NCBI RefSeq assembly: GCF_002266435.3
Contig: NZ_CP029426.2
Coordinates: 6,478,001 to 6,542,000 of the forward strand
DNA from: Bradyrhizobium amphicarpaeae
Lineage (GTDB): Bacteria > Pseudomonadota > Alphaproteobacteria > Rhizobiales > Xanthobacteraceae
Direction of reading: 5' to 3'
Length of the DNA stretch: 64,000 nucleotides
Shown here: positions 46,053 through 54,085 of the stretch, piece after piece
Numbering within the stretch: position 1 is the first letter of the stretch
How the letters are laid out: every line of letters begins with the position of its first letter
Notes under the pieces: model-generated
The model's database searches: none
The model's input: only the letters and a program-made list of their open reading frames with translations
What the model was told of the DNA's origin: nothing
Program-made: the position numbers and the translations under genes

Positions 46053-46133
46053 CGTCATGCCCGGGCTTGACCCGGGCATCCATCTAAAGATGAGTCATGA
46101 AGGATGGATGGCCGGGTCAAGCCCGGCCATGAC
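46053..46133. repeat. Interspersed palindromic repeat, family A copy 4
   Basis: Arms CGTCATGCCCGGGCTTGACC and a complement GGTCAAGCCCGGCCATGACA with inner ATCCATC / GATGGATG pair form the element. It lies between the TRAP binding-protein and permease genes and could attenuate expression between them. Confidence 0.8.
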
Positions 46134-46160
46134 ACCTGCCCTACATGACACCTGCCCTAC
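46129..46160. repeat. 16-bp tandem duplication at a gene end
   Basis: ATGACACCTGCCCTAC occurs twice in immediate succession (46129-46144 and 46145-46160). The second copy contains the TAG stop codon (minus strand) of the TAXI binding-protein gene. Confidence 0.85.
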
Positions 46161-47104
46161 TTGATCAGCCCTTTTTCCTTGTAATAGCGGATCGCGCCCG
46201 GGTGCAGCGGAACCGGGCTGCCGGTCGCGGCGGTCTCGAGCTTGATCTCCTTGCCGGCCGCATGCGCATTCTGCAATTCCGGCAGCGATTCGTAGATCAG
46301 CTTGGTCATCTGATAGGCGAGATCGTCCGACACCGCGGAGCTGGTGACGAGATAGTTGATCACGGCCGCGGTCGGCACGTCCTTGTCCTGGCCGGTATAG
46401 GTGTTGGCCGGAATGATTGCGGAGACGAAGGGCGGGCCGATCTTGTCGACGGTCTCCTTCGGCACCGACACCACCGTGATCGGGCTCGATGTCGACAGGT
46501 CCTTCAGCGAAGCGACGCCGAGGCCGGCCGATTGCAGCGTCGCTGCGAGCTGACGGTTCTTCATCAGATCCACGGACTCGGCAAAGGGCAGATATTCGAC
46601 CTTGCCGAGATCCTTGTAGCTCATGCCGGCGGCAGCCAGGATCGCACGCGAATTCAGCTCCGTGCCGGACTTCGGCGCGCCGACGGAGAGGCTTTTGCCC
46701 TTGAGGTCGGCCAGCGTCTTGATGCCGGATTCAGTGGTCGCGACGATCTGGATGTAGTTCGGATAGATCGCGCCGATGGTGCGGAGCTTGTCCAGCTTGG
46801 TCTTGAAGCCGGCTTCCTCGTCGCCGTCCCAGGCGGCCTTGAGCGAATCGCCCAGCGTGAACGCCAGCTCGCCGCGGCCCTGCTGCAGCAGGATCAGGTT
46901 CTCGACCGACGCCTTGGTGGCCTGCACCTGCGTCTTCACGTTCGGAATCTTGTCGCCGTAGATCTTCCCGATTGCGACCCCGAGCGGGTAGTAGACGCCG
47001 GAAGTGCCGCCGGTCAGCACGTTGATGAAGGATTGCGCCTGCGCGCAAGGTGCCGACGCCGCCAGAGCAAGAGCCGCGGCCGCGCCGAAAATGGTCCGTT
47101 TCAT
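46157..47104 (-). CDS. TAXI-family TRAP solute-binding protein
   Basis: From MKRTIFGAAA the product is 315 residues with a signal peptide (ALALAASAPCAQA/QS). The TAXI family pattern is clear: FINVLTGGTSGVYYPLGVAI, ATKASVENLILLQQGRGELAF, GKSLSVGAPKSGTELNSRAI and PLHPGAIRYYKEKG at the end. It captures a substrate, often glutamate/aspartate-like or other carboxylates, for the fused permease downstream. The ligand is not deducible. Confidence 0.92.
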   Translation of the reverse strand: MKRTIFGAAAALALAASAPCAQAQSFINVLTGGTSGVYYPLGVAIGKIYGDKIPNVKTQVQATKASVENLILLQQGRGELAFTLGDSLKAAWDGDEEAGFKTKLDKLRTIGAIYPNYIQIVATTESGIKTLADLKGKSLSVGAPKSGTELNSRAILAAAGMSYKDLGKVEYLPFAESVDLMKNRQLAATLQSAGLGVASLKDLSTSSPITVVSVPKETVDKIGPPFVSAIIPANTYTGQDKDVPTAAVINYLVTSSAVSDDLAYQMTKLIYESLPELQNAHAAGKEIKLETAATGSPVPLHPGAIRYYKEKGLIK

Positions 47105-47264
47105 GGTTGTTGTTCTCCCCAAACCGGCGGCGAAATTGGCCGGATGAGGGATGCGGGTCAACCCATCCGAAAGATAAAAAGGACTTGGGGGAAATGGCCG
47201 GTCGGGCTCGGTTTTCGGGAACCCGGGACTGCGGCGAGGTGGCGCAGCCCTGGCCGCGCCCCTC

Positions 47265-47744
47265 TCACTGGAACGTCATATCCAGGCACTTGGAGATGTC
47301 GGAACCGAGGCCGGACGAGATGGTGATGCAGCCGCGGATCTTCTGCGCCCCGACATCGGCTGCCCAGACCGAATAACCGCCAGGGCCGAAGAACGAGTTG
47401 GTGTTCGGCGGCTCGGTCTCGGTCGCGTCGAAATCATATTTCCCGTCGGTCTCGAAGATGCGCGGCTTCTTGATGCAGCCGCCGTCGGTCTGGACGTTGA
47501 TGACTTCCTTGTTGTCGCGGGTCAGCGCCAGCGAGACCTGGCAGCGGAAATATTCCGAGGTCTTGGCGTTGAAAAGATAAGTGTAGGATTTGCAGGTCGC
47601 GGTGTTCAGCTTGCCCGGGGCGAGGCCGCGGCTGCACGAAATGCGCTGGTTGTGGCTAAGCTGGTAGTCATCGGCCCGGGCGGCCGGCGCCAGCGCCGTC
47701 AACGACAATGCAGCAGCCCAGCAAAGTTTAATCACATGGCGCAT
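47265..47744 (-). CDS. Small secreted Cys-containing protein
   Basis: From MRHVIKLCW the product is 159 residues with a signal peptide (AALSLTALAPAARA/DD). Mature cysteines (ISCSRG, ATCKSY, FRCQVS, GGCIKK, GCITIS, SKCLDM) suggest disulfides in the periplasm. Beta-strand-like alternation (EYFRCQVSLALTRD) hints at a compact domain. No family is recognised. The preceding AGGG is well placed for this Met, better than for the Met three codons upstream. Confidence 0.7.
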   Translation of the reverse strand: MRHVIKLCWAAALSLTALAPAARADDYQLSHNQRISCSRGLAPGKLNTATCKSYTYLFNAKTSEYFRCQVSLALTRDNKEVINVQTDGGCIKKPRIFETDGKYDFDATETEPPNTNSFFGPGGYSVWAADVGAQKIRGCITISSGLGSDISKCLDMTFQ

Positions 47745-47938
47745 CCGAATCATCCCTGCCAATAATTTTGTCGAGTTGCGTTCTAGACGGAAAGCGGAAC
47801 ATAGTCGCGAGGGGACGAAGGGAAAATCACAAACTGCTGGGCAAGACGTGATGCGCCGCGGCGCTTTCGCAAATTGACCCTGACATGCCGTTCGTGATTT
47901 GTTCAAGCCCGATGCCCCAGCGAGGGGAGGATGGGATC

Positions 47939-48253
47939 ATGGCATTTCCAACGAAGACATTTGCACTTGTTTCGGTTGCACTCGCAACGCTCGGCGCCTT
48001 CGCCGGGCCTGCTTTCGCGCAAGCCCCGGCAACGCCGTGGGAGCTCAAGCCCGACACGGGCTACGCCTATGACAAGGAAGGCAAGACCTTTTCCTACAAG
48101 ATGGGCACCAGCAACGCCGGCGAGCTGCTGAAGGGCGCCAAGAAGGTCCCGAGAGGCACGCTGTTCTTCATCGGCCACAACGGCCAGCTCTACATGCGCA
48201 GCGGCCCGTATCTCGAAGGCGACGGCAAGTTCAAGTTCGGGCCGGATCAGTAG
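47939..48253 (+). CDS. Small secreted protein
   Basis: The 104-residue product from MAFPTKTFAL has a signal peptide (VALATLGAFAGPAFA/QA). The mature 75-80 residues read as a small beta-rich domain: TGYAYDKEGKTFSYKMGTS, KVPRGTLFFIGHNGQLYMR. It has no Cys. It is probably periplasmic; no family is recognised. The ATG is supported by GAGGGGAGG upstream. A repeat follows it. Confidence 0.72.
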   Translation: MAFPTKTFALVSVALATLGAFAGPAFAQAPATPWELKPDTGYAYDKEGKTFSYKMGTSNAGELLKGAKKVPRGTLFFIGHNGQLYMRSGPYLEGDGKFKFGPDQ

Positions 48254-48293
48254 GCGGTTTCGCTGACGCGCGACGGCGGCACCACATTCTCAG

Positions 48294-48396
48294 TGTCATC
48301 GTCCGCGAAGGCGGACGATCCAGTATTCCGGAGACGGACGTGGCTGAACCGAGAAGCCGCGGCGTACTGGATGCCCCGCCTTCGCGGAGCACGACA
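48294..48396. repeat. Palindromic repeat between convergent genes
   Basis: Left arm TCGTCCGCGAAGGCGGACGA and a right part GATGCCCCGCCTTCGCGGAG share CCGCGAAGGCGG-type complementarity, with CCAGTA / TACTGG as inner arms. This is another interspersed element of the replicon. Confidence 0.65.
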
Positions 48397-48421
48397 GCAG
48401 GGGGCGGCAGCTCGCGAGCGG

Positions 48422-49639
48422 CTAAAACGCCGCCGCCATTTCCCTTGCGCCGGGTTTGCTGCTGTTCGAATCCATCCGGTCGTCCGTCACCGCGAGCAGC
48501 TTCGCCACCGTGTTGTGGCGGATCGCGACCGGGTTGCGCTCGTAGCCGCCGCGCTGGAAGAAGTTCGAGGTCGGCACCTGCTCGCGCATGGCCTGCGGCA
48601 TCGTCACCATGTCGAGCCCGGTGCCGTCGCCGGTGAGGTTCATCATCTCGAGCTCGGCCGCGGTGAGCGGACGGCTGTAGCCCTTGGCGCGGGCGAACAA
48701 CACCGAGGTCAGGAGCTTGTGGGTCTGCAACATCGGCCCGACGTCGATGTCGAGCACCATCGCATGCATGGCCCAGCCCTGCGCGGTGTTGCCGATCTTC
48801 TCGTGCTCCGACCATGTGTCGGGCACCGATTTCGCATGCGCCACCATCTTCTTCAGCACGACGAGCTTATGCTCGAGCGCGTGGCGCGCCGGACCTGACG
48901 TCCGCGTCACCTTCTCGGAGAGCGCACGGATGAGCTCGTGCCCCTGCTCGGCCAGCAGCTCGACGCTGTTGGTGGTCAGGAGCTGGTTGTAGCCCATCGC
49001 GGTCGAGATCGCGCGCTTGCCGCCATGCTCGATTCCCGCCTGCACGTCATGATTGCCGGTGCCGCCGGTCTCGAACGAATAAACCCGCACGGCCTGCTCG
49101 CGGGTCAGCCCGGAGGCCAGCGCGTAGCGCGCATAGGCGCGCTTGAACTCGATCTCGCTCGCCGGGCGCTGCGGCGTGAACTGATAGAGCTCCTGCGCCG
49201 CGCGCAGGAAATCGGCGACCACCGGAATAGGCTTTTTGGCGGGACGGTCCGGCGTTTCCTCCGGCTCCGGATTCACCGGCTTCTTCGGTCCGTTATAGAG
49301 CGGCGGATGCTCCAGCACGTAGTCGTCGAGCGTCACCTGCTGCCCGCTGCGACGCTTGGCGTTGCGGCCTTTCCGCTTCTCCGAGATCTGGCTCCAATAG
49401 GCGCCGGCCTCGGCGTCGAAGGCCGCGCGCGCCGCCTGATATTCCGCGAGCTTGCGGCGATATTCGAGCACGGCGGGCGATGCCCCCGCGCCTTGCGCGA
49501 AAAACTGCGACAGCAACTGGGCGTTGGCATCGCGAACGGCCGGGGACAGCGCCCCGGCCTCGCCGCCGCTTGCGGCGGGTGTGATCAGGACGAGCGCAAG
49601 TGGAACCAGCGCGAGCTTGTTTCGAATCGAATGATGCAT
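48422..49639 (-). CDS. Secreted protein with lysozyme-like (SLT-type) domain
   Basis: The 405-residue product has a signal peptide (ALVPLALVLITPAASG/GE) and an N-terminal helical region (VLEYRRKLAEYQAARAAFDAE). A second domain (about residues 175-300) contains RVYSFETGGTGNHDVQAG and KRAISTAMGYNQLLTTNS. This recalls the lytic-transglycosylase pattern with a catalytic Glu (ET) followed by 'S.AMGYNQ'. If so, it would cleave peptidoglycan. The match is by eye and the Glu spacing is not typical, so a structural relative without activity is possible. A repeat flanks its 3' end. Confidence 0.65.
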   Translation of the reverse strand: MHHSIRNKLALVPLALVLITPAASGGEAGALSPAVRDANAQLLSQFFAQGAGASPAVLEYRRKLAEYQAARAAFDAEAGAYWSQISEKRKGRNAKRRSGQQVTLDDYVLEHPPLYNGPKKPVNPEPEETPDRPAKKPIPVVADFLRAAQELYQFTPQRPASEIEFKRAYARYALASGLTREQAVRVYSFETGGTGNHDVQAGIEHGGKRAISTAMGYNQLLTTNSVELLAEQGHELIRALSEKVTRTSGPARHALEHKLVVLKKMVAHAKSVPDTWSEHEKIGNTAQGWAMHAMVLDIDVGPMLQTHKLLTSVLFARAKGYSRPLTAAELEMMNLTGDGTGLDMVTMPQAMREQVPTSNFFQRGGYERNPVAIRHNTVAKLLAVTDDRMDSNSSKPGAREMAAAF

Positions 49640-49692
49640 GCTGCCCTCTTAGCAGGCATCCGGTAACCGTCACGTTAACGTGCCGTTTACCT

Positions 49693-50318
49693 TCATTTCC
49701 AGGCGAATACCGGCTGTTCCAGCTCGGTGACGCGGGTCTGCCGCCCGGCCAGCACCTCGCGGAACTGGTAGATCAGGGCCGCCGTCGGCGCATGGATCAG
49801 GCTCATCTGGTGATGGAAGCGGATGACGCGACGGGTGCTCTCGGGGATCGCGGTGAAATCGAAGGCCTCGTCGCGCTCGATCGTGTCGAGCGCAATGCGA
49901 TGGACGGAAGCAACCTCGTCCGGGTTCGGCCGGATCGCTGCGCTGTCGGCCGCCCACACCACCACCGGCGTGATCAGATAGCCGGAGCGGGTCGGATAGT
50001 CGTCGAGCAGGCCGAGCACCGCGTCGGCCGAAAGCTTCAGCGCGAGCTCTTCATCCAGCTCGCGCAGCGCCGCCTCGACCGGCGTCTCGCCGGCATCGCA
50101 GCGTCCGCCGGGCAGCGCCCACTGGCCGCGATGCGCGCGCAAGCTCGATGCGCGCTTGGTGAGCGAAAGGCGGTGTCATCGCCCTCATTGGCCTCGGTCA
50201 GCGCCAGCACCACCGCGGCGCGCTTCAGCGCCGACGGCGCAGCCTCGTCAGGCAGTCGCGCGAAGGAGGCGCAGGCGGCTTCGATATTCCGTCTGGTGGC
50301 ATCGCCGAAAGGTCTCAT
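49693..50318 (-). pseudogene. Nudix hydrolase gene interrupted by a frameshift (NudL/CoA pyrophosphatase-like)
   Basis: Two reading frames together make one Nudix protein. The first (from ATG at 50318) encodes MRPFGDATRRNIEAACASF ... EANEGDDTAF. The second continues with LTKRASSLRAHRGQWALPGG, the Nudix box GRCDAGETPVEAALRELDEE and a C-terminal half to 49693. The frames join near 50161-50168; loss of one base there would account for it. The pieces are co-linear and otherwise intact, so this is either a recent mutation or a sequencing error. The intact enzyme would hydrolyse CoA or another nucleoside diphosphate. Confidence 0.75.
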
Positions 50319-50377
50319 GATGCTTGACTACACCAGGACTGCATCTGATGAAACGAGGAGAGAGATGCGTTGCAGGG

Positions 50378-50815
50378 ATGAACGGAAAGATGACGAGCAA
50401 GGCCGCTACAAAGCTCAAATCGGAGGGCTGGAGTATCCTCGAAACCACCGGCTTCATGCACCTGATCGGTCCGCTGTGGGAGCGCAAGGTCGACGGTCGT
50501 TACGAGTTCGCACTCGCGACCGAGGACAAGCACCACAACCGCCGCGGCATGGTCCAGGGCGGCGTGATGATGACCTTCGCCGACCGCACCTGCGGCATGA
50601 CCGCCCGCTACACCTCCGGCAAGGAGTACATGGCGACCGTGCAGCTCGACACTCATTTCGTCGAGGCCGGCCAGATCGGCGACATCCTGATCTCCCGCCC
50701 CCACGTGGTGCGCTCGACCCGCAGCCTCATCTTCATGAGCACGGAGGTGACCGTGGATGGTCGCTGCATCGTGATGGCGAACGGTGTATTCAAGATCCTG
50801 AAGGGGCCGGGGTAG
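50378..50815 (+). CDS. PaaI/hotdog-family thioesterase
   Basis: From MNGKMTSKAA the product is 145 residues; a Met four codons on is equally possible. It has the single hotdog domain with NRRGMVQGGVMMTFADRTC, whose 'HxGxxxGGxxxxxxD'-like region places the catalytic residues, and strands ATVQLDTHFVEAG and STRSLIFMSTEVT. PaaI-like enzymes hydrolyse aromatic or short-chain acyl-CoAs. It is divergent from the broken Nudix gene, and a long palindrome follows it. Confidence 0.88.
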   Translation: MNGKMTSKAATKLKSEGWSILETTGFMHLIGPLWERKVDGRYEFALATEDKHHNRRGMVQGGVMMTFADRTCGMTARYTSGKEYMATVQLDTHFVEAGQIGDILISRPHVVRSTRSLIFMSTEVTVDGRCIVMANGVFKILKGPG

Positions 50816-50842
50816 TTGGTCGGGCTGCCGCCGTCTTCTGCC

Positions 50843-50924
50843 CGTCATTGCGAGCGCAGCGAAGCAACCCCAGCATCTCTCCGCGGACGCATCTCTGGAT
50901 TGCTTCGCTGCGCTCGCAATGACG
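50843..50924. repeat. Long palindrome, family B
   Basis: Perfect 25-bp inverted arms occupy 50843-50867 and 50900-50924 (beginning CGTCATTGCGAGCGCAGCG), around a 32-nt spacer. It lies between two genes on the same strand and could act as a terminator or a transposon-derived element. Confidence 0.9.
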
Positions 50925-50967
50925 GCCGTTGCTGGCTATGCTGCCTCACCGATATCGAGGATAGCCC

Positions 50968-51990
50968 ATGCACTACCGTCAGCTCGGCCGCAGCGGCCTG
51001 AAAGTGTCGCCGATTTGTCTGGGCAGCATGATGTTCGGCGGGCCCACGGATGAAGCCGCATCCAAGCGGATCATCGACCGGGCGCACGGCGCCGGGATTA
51101 ATTTCATCGACACGGCGGACGCTTATTCGAAGGGCGGGTCCGAGGAGGTCGTCGGCCGCGCCATCGCGAGCAATCGCCACGCCTGGGTGCTCGCGACGAA
51201 ACTCGCCAATCCCATGAACACTGGGATGGGCAACGATCCCAATCGCGGCGGGCTATCGCGGCGCTGGGTGCTGCAGGCCGCCGACGAAAGTCTGAAGCGG
51301 CTCGGCACCGACCACATCGACATCTATTATCTGCACAAGGAGGACCATGCGACGCCGCTGGAGGAGACGGTGCGTGCGATGGGCGATCTGATCCGTGCCG
51401 GCAAGGTGCGCTATTTCGGCGTGTCGAACTATCGGGCCTGGCGCGTCGCCGAGATCTGCAACATCTGCGACCGCCTCGGCATCGACCGGCCCGCGGTGAG
51501 CCAGCCCTATTACAACGCGATGAACCGCATGCCCGAGGTCGAGCATTTTCCGGCCTGCTCTTATTACGGCCTCGGCATCGTGCCCTACAGCCCGCTGGCG
51601 CGCGGCGTGCTCACCGGCAAGTACAGGCCGGATGCCGCCCCAGACAAGGAGACACGCGCCGGCCGCAACGACACCCGCATGATGCAGACCGAATGGCGGC
51701 CGGAATCGCTTCAGCTCGCGCAGGAGATCAAGACTCATGCCGAGAAGAAGGGCATCACCGCCGGCCAATTCGCGGTCGCCTGGGTGCTCAACTCCGCCTT
51801 CGTCTCCTCGATCGTCGCGGGCCCGCGCACCGAGGAGCAATGGGACGGCTACATCAGCGCGCTCGACTATCGCTTCACCGCCGACGACGAAGCGCTGATC
51901 GACCGGCTGGTCGTGCCGGGCCACCCCTCGACGCCGGGCTACAACGATCCCGCCTACCCGATCGAGGGCCGCCGCGCGCGGACGGCGTGA
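50968..51990 (+). CDS. Aldo/keto reductase
   Basis: The 340-residue NADPH-dependent oxidoreductase has the catalytic tetrad: Asp and Tyr in FIDTADAYSKG, Lys in VLATKLANP, His in YYLHKEDHATP. It starts MHYRQLGRSGLKVSPICLG, typical of the YajO/IolS-type subgroup, and ends with IVAGPRTEEQWDGYISALD for cofactor binding. The substrate aldehyde or ketone is unknown. A TPR protein gene begins 17 nt downstream and is probably cotranscribed. Confidence 0.93.
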   Translation: MHYRQLGRSGLKVSPICLGSMMFGGPTDEAASKRIIDRAHGAGINFIDTADAYSKGGSEEVVGRAIASNRHAWVLATKLANPMNTGMGNDPNRGGLSRRWVLQAADESLKRLGTDHIDIYYLHKEDHATPLEETVRAMGDLIRAGKVRYFGVSNYRAWRVAEICNICDRLGIDRPAVSQPYYNAMNRMPEVEHFPACSYYGLGIVPYSPLARGVLTGKYRPDAAPDKETRAGRNDTRMMQTEWRPESLQLAQEIKTHAEKKGITAGQFAVAWVLNSAFVSSIVAGPRTEEQWDGYISALDYRFTADDEALIDRLVVPGHPSTPGYNDPAYPIEGRRARTA

Positions 51991-52006
51991 ATCTCCGGAG
52001 ACGACG

Positions 52007-53320
52007 ATGGCAGAGGAAGACCGCTACGGCCTGCCGCTCTCCACCACCTCCGATGCGGCCGCATCCGCCTATCGCGAGGGCATCGACCTCATGCTCGCGG
52101 GGTGGACCGGCACGGCGGAGACGCTGGAGCGCGCGATTGCGGCTGACCCGGATTTCGCACTTCCCCATATCGCCCGTGCCCGCGTGCACGCTTTCTACCA
52201 GCAGGGCGATCTGGCCCGAGGCAAGGCGGCGCTCGCGCGCGAGCTGGTCGCCGTGCGCGGCACGGAGCGTGAGCGCTCGCATGTCGAAACGCTGGCGCTC
52301 GCGATCGAGGGCCGGCTGCCGGAGGCGATCGCATCAACGCTGAGGCACGTTGAGAACTGGCCGCGCGATGCCCTGGTGCTGTCGCTGCCGCTCGGCGCAT
52401 TCGGCCTGTTCGCCTTCTCAGGCATGGCCGACCACGACAGGGCGCGGCACGAGCTGTGCGAACGCGTGGCGCAGCATTACGGCGAGGATTGGTGGTTCCT
52501 CACCATGTCCGGCTGGGCGATGACCGAGAATGGCGACGTCGCGCGCGGCCGCGCCGTGACCGAGCGTGGTTTTGACCTCCACCGGGCCAATGCCCACGCC
52601 GCGCACGCGGTGCTGCATGCGATGTTCGAGGACGGCTCGATCGAGGCGGCCGACCGCCTCGTCGACGACTGGATTCCCTCTTACGACCGTGCCGGAATTC
52701 TGCACGGGCATATCCGCTGGCACCAGGCGCTCGGCGCGCTCGAGCACGGCGATGCGGCACGCGCTCTGTCGATCTATGCCGATGTGCTGCAGCCGTCAGC
52801 CACGCAGGCGCCGCCGCTCAACCTCATCACCGATGCCGCCTCGCTGCTGTGGCGCCTGTCGGCTTACGGCCACACCGTGCCGAAGGCGCTGTGGCTCGAC
52901 GCCGACGCCAGCGCGCAAAAGCTGTTTCCGAAGTCGGGCCTGTCCTTCGCCGACATCCACATGGCCCTGTTCGCGGCGGCGACGCAAAACCGCGCCGCGC
53001 TCGCCGCGCGCCTTGCAGCCATCGAGCAGCGCCTCGCCGAGGGCAAGCTGCCGGCCGGCCCCGTGGTGCCCGCGATCTTCTGCGCGCTGGCAGCCTTTGC
53101 CGATGAGGATTACGCGACTTGCGCGCAAACGCTGGCGCCCGTTCTCGGCGAGGTCGTGCGGATCGGCGGCAGCCACGCCCAGCGCGAACTGGTCGAGGAC
53201 ACCTATATCGTTGCCCTGATGCGCAGCGGCGAGCTCGCCCGCGCCCGCGCCGTGCTGGATGCCCGCCTGCACCGCCGGCCCTCCCTTCGCGATACGCGCT
53301 GGCAGGCGGCGACGGGCTGA
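52007..53320 (+). CDS. TPR-like helical-repeat protein
   Basis: The 437-residue cytoplasmic protein lacks a signal peptide and consists of helix pairs: AASAYREGIDLMLAGWTGTA, AIAADPDFALPHIARARVHA, RGRAVTERGFDLHRANAHAA, QLRALGALEHGD-like runs, and a closing VALMRSGELARARAVLDARL. Such repeats form protein-binding scaffolds. It resembles proteobacterial TPR proteins of unknown role that often follow oxidoreductase genes. It lies 17 nt after the aldo/keto reductase gene. Confidence 0.85.
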   Translation: MAEEDRYGLPLSTTSDAAASAYREGIDLMLAGWTGTAETLERAIAADPDFALPHIARARVHAFYQQGDLARGKAALARELVAVRGTERERSHVETLALAIEGRLPEAIASTLRHVENWPRDALVLSLPLGAFGLFAFSGMADHDRARHELCERVAQHYGEDWWFLTMSGWAMTENGDVARGRAVTERGFDLHRANAHAAHAVLHAMFEDGSIEAADRLVDDWIPSYDRAGILHGHIRWHQALGALEHGDAARALSIYADVLQPSATQAPPLNLITDAASLLWRLSAYGHTVPKALWLDADASAQKLFPKSGLSFADIHMALFAAATQNRAALAARLAAIEQRLAEGKLPAGPVVPAIFCALAAFADEDYATCAQTLAPVLGEVVRIGGSHAQRELVEDTYIVALMRSGELARARAVLDARLHRRPSLRDTRWQAATG

Positions 53321-53485
53321 GGCCGCCACGAAAAAAACACCGGCTTGGGGGCAAGTGCCGGCGGGACGGTTTGGGCGATTTGGACGAATCGCCGTCGGGG
53401 TGGCGCGGTGGTATTCCAGAGAAAGCTTGCAGGACAAACGCGATCGCAATCAATTTGCGATTCAATCTCGGAGACGAGATTCTCG

Positions 53486-54082
53486 ATGCGCGTCTGCAAA
53501 CAGCCGCAGGTCGCCGCGCTGGTGCTGAGCACGACCCTTGCTTCCGTCGCAAGCCCTTGTTTCGCCGAAACTTTGAGCCCGACTCGGATCAATGGCCCGC
53601 AAATCCTGCAGAATTCCTACATCGACCTGCTGGCGCTGATGTCCGGCCACTGCAAGACGTTCAAGGTCGCCGGCCGCACCTTCGGCTGCAAGACGGTGGC
53701 CTACGCCCATGGCGACAAGGGCCGGGTCAATTTCTCGGTCGCGGTCGACGATCCCGCCGACCACAGCCACGTGGTGTCGTTCTCCGGCGAGAACGGCAAG
53801 CGCGCCGATGACAATTCCTACGAGCTGCCGATCGACCGCATGCTGCTCAACTCCAAGGATCGCCCCAAGGTCGACGGCCTGCCGGTGCCGGCCGAACAGA
53901 GCTCCACCGGCCTCTGCCGCCAGACCGGCAATTTCGCCGTGAAGAAGGTCAACGACGTCACCTGTTCCGCCACCGACAGCGAAGGCCGCAAGTACGAACT
54001 CCTGTTCGTTTCGGACGGCACGCCGGTGAGCGTGCGCCGCATCCGGCAGTCGGCACCGTCGATCCAGGATCCGTTCAAGTAG
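53486..54082 (+). CDS. Secreted protein of unknown function
   Basis: The product is 198 residues from MRVCKQPQVAAL with a signal peptide (LVLSTTLASVASPCFA/ET). Strands such as CKTFKVAGRTFGCKTVAYAH and RVNFSVAVDDPADHSHVVSF suggest a beta-rich fold; four Cys could form disulfides. GGAGACG lies upstream of the ATG. It is transcribed toward the oleate hydratase gene, with only 3 nt between the two stops. No family is recognised. Confidence 0.75.
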   Translation: MRVCKQPQVAALVLSTTLASVASPCFAETLSPTRINGPQILQNSYIDLLALMSGHCKTFKVAGRTFGCKTVAYAHGDKGRVNFSVAVDDPADHSHVVSFSGENGKRADDNSYELPIDRMLLNSKDRPKVDGLPVPAEQSSTGLCRQTGNFAVKKVNDVTCSATDSEGRKYELLFVSDGTPVSVRRIRQSAPSIQDPFK

Positions 54083-54085
54083 CCG

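Noticed and set aside
46036..46083. N-terminal extension of the TRAP permease from the Met at 46083
   Set aside because: The extra residues come from the family A repeat; the Met at 46035 gives the family's normal start.
43951..46164. A 737-codon plus-strand ORF opposite the TRAP permease
   Set aside because: It is antisense to a clear transporter gene, Arg/Asp/His-rich and without any domain. GC-rich codons keep the opposite strand open.
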